From positions 1 to 6,763 of the forward strand of contig PLBX01000263.1 of assembly GCA_003135495.1 (NCBI GenBank): a DNA stretch of 6,763 nucleotides, written 5' to 3'. The first letter of the stretch is position 1; every line of letters begins with the position of its first letter. The notes beneath the pieces are model-generated. The model made no database searches. It saw only the letters and a program-made list of their open reading frames with translations, and had not been told where the DNA came from. Positions 5,843 to 6,763 of the stretch are shown here, in pieces. This DNA is from Acidobacteriaceae bacterium. GTDB lineage: Bacteria; Acidobacteriota; Terriglobia; Terriglobales; Acidobacteriaceae. A program made the position numbers and the translations under genes.

Positions 5843-6763
5843 TTACCGGCGCATATAGTTCGCTTTCAATTGCTCGTAATCGGAAAGCACCTTCCTGCGC
5901 AACTCCGTAGCCTTCGCCCGGCCCGGACGGTCTGCCGGCGATCTTCGGCACCCGTCTATAGTCGCTTTCAGACTGGAGAGGAACGCCTCGCACGGTTCGC
6001 ACCCCTTCAAGTGTCGCTCCAGTTCTTCACATGGCGCATCATCCAGCTGCTCGTCGAGATAGTTTGAGAGCTCGGCGAACAGCGCTTTGCAGCGCGCTGG
6101 TCTGGCCTCATCGTCCGTGCGCCGCTTAATGCCGGATTGTTCGTGGCCGGATTGTTCCTGCAAAGATGTCCCCGAAGCGGCGGGCACGCCTTCAAAGCCA
6201 CGCTTTAGCGCCTTCATCAATTCCTTACGGACAAATAACCTGGCCCGGTGGAGACGGACCCGCACCGTTCCCGAACGTACACCCGTGATCTCCGCGACCT
6301 CGTCATCGGTTAGCCCTTCCATGTCGCGCAAAACTAAAACTATCCGGTATGGTTGCGGCAGTTTCTGAATAGCACTTCGCAAACGCGCAGCATCCTCATT
6401 CCGCATGGCAAATGCTTCCGGATTGAAGCCCTTGGCCGCAAGCTGCGCAAATTCCTTCCGATCCGGCATCAGTTCGTCGAGCGAAAGATCCAGCCTGGGA
6501 GCAAACTTACTACGCCGCCGGCTCATCAGGCAGCGATTCTTGGCCACTTTGTAAAGCCACACCGCCAGTGCCTTGGGGTTGGTCAATTTGGGCAGGTAGG
6601 GAATCGACTTGAGCAATACCTCTTGCATCGTGTCTTCCGCGTCCTCGCGCTGGCCGCAGATCCGCATGCTGAAAGAGAACACCGTATTTTGGAGCAGAGC
6701 CAGAGCCTGCTCCAGCGCCGCATCGTCACCCCGCTGCAGGAGTTGCACGGCTTGTTCTATCTC
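5843..6763 (-). CDS. ECF sigma factor fused to C-terminal zf-HC2 zinc-binding domain, 5' end off window
   Basis: Directs RNA polymerase to a special promoter set. The frame is open to the right edge (306 residues visible). GTG at 6748 is the first possible internal start but lacks a ribosome site, and in-frame sequence before it (EIEQAV) looks like normal sigma N-terminus, so the true start is probably outside. Numbering from 6748: sigma region 2 at about 18-80 (GQREDAEDTMQEVLLK at 32-47), short linker, sigma region 4 at about 115-180 with helix-turn-helix LTDDEVAEITGVRSGTVRVR (146-165). After a polar linker (183-218) comes a zf-HC2/ZAS-type domain: Cys220, 25 residues, then His246-x3-Cys250-x2-Cys253, the standard zinc-ligand spacing of anti-sigma factors. 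Additional cysteines lie at 240 and 267 in the tail, and at 31 and 73 in the sigma part. No membrane helix follows, so it should be cytoplasmic. Target genes are unknown. Confidence 0.92.
   Translation of the reverse strand, partial: EIEQAVQLLQRGDDAALEQALALLQNTVFSFSMRICGQREDAEDTMQEVLLKSIPYLPKLTNPKALAVWLYKVAKNRCLMSRRRSKFAPRLDLSLDELMPDRKEFAQLAAKGFNPEAFAMRNEDAARLRSAIQKLPQPYRIVLVLRDMEGLTDDEVAEITGVRSGTVRVRLHRARLFVRKELMKALKRGFEGVPAASGTSLQEQSGHEQSGIKRRTDDEARPARCKALFAELSNYLDEQLDDAPCEELERHLKGCEPCEAFLSSLKATIDGCRRSPADRPGRAKATELRRKVLSDYEQLKANYMRR
6131..6160. repeat. 15-bp in-frame tandem duplication in the sigma/zinc-finger linker
   Basis: Units GCCGGATTGTTCGTG (6131-6145) and GCCGGATTGTTCCTG (6146-6160) differ at one position. 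On the coding strand they encode Q-E-Q-S-G and H-E-Q-S-G in the polar linker joining sigma region 4 to the zinc-binding domain. Such a linker tolerates length change, so the duplication may be neutral. Confidence 0.8.

Noticed and set aside
6007..6201. Separate small anti-sigma gene on the minus strand
   Set aside because: This 64-codon frame is a shadow. The zinc-binding motif is in the sigma factor's own frame with no stop in between, so it is a fusion and not a second gene.

Overview
The window looks like a chromosomal piece of a Gram-negative (didermic) soil-type bacterium. Three things point there: a tripartite RND efflux operon with an outer-membrane channel, several exported proteins, and GC that looks to be in the mid-to-high fifties by eye. 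The exported rhodanese with its Cys-Gly-Cys-Cys-Pro-Trp loop and the ECF sigma factor carrying its own zinc-finger tail are, from memory, most reminiscent of Acidobacteriota. That placement is an inference and not proven here. I see no rRNA, tRNA, insertion sequence, phage gene or CRISPR array.

Layout. On the minus strand, positions 4254 down to 1 hold an efflux operon read leftwards: TolC-type outer-membrane channel, lipoprotein membrane-fusion (periplasmic adaptor) protein, and the N-terminal 580 residues of an RND permease that runs off the left edge. The junctions overlap (GTGA, then TAGTG), and all three genes appear to use non-ATG starts (TTG, GTG, GTG). A divergent spacer of about 410 bp (4255-4665) holds several short repeats but no convincing promoter. 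On the plus strand, 4666-5802 hold a two-gene unit: an exported rhodanese-like protein, then a membrane-anchored TlpA/ResA-type thioredoxin. The start codon of the second directly follows the stop codon of the first. Convergent to them on the minus strand (5843 to the right edge) is an ECF sigma factor with a C-terminal zf-HC2-type zinc-binding domain. Its extreme N-terminus lies outside the window.

How the genes may work together. The three efflux components should build one envelope-spanning pump. The permease has the DD proton-relay motif of drug-type (HAE) pumps and not the heavy-metal (HME) pattern. The rhodanese and thioredoxin should both act outside the cytoplasmic membrane and could form a thiol/persulfide redox pair. 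The sigma factor fused to a likely zinc/thiol sensor is the obvious candidate local regulator. The most interesting reading is a small envelope thiol- or metal-stress module: sensor-sigma fusion, rhodanese-thioredoxin pair and RND pump. No shared promoter motif could be read from the sequence, so this link rests on gene neighbourhood only.
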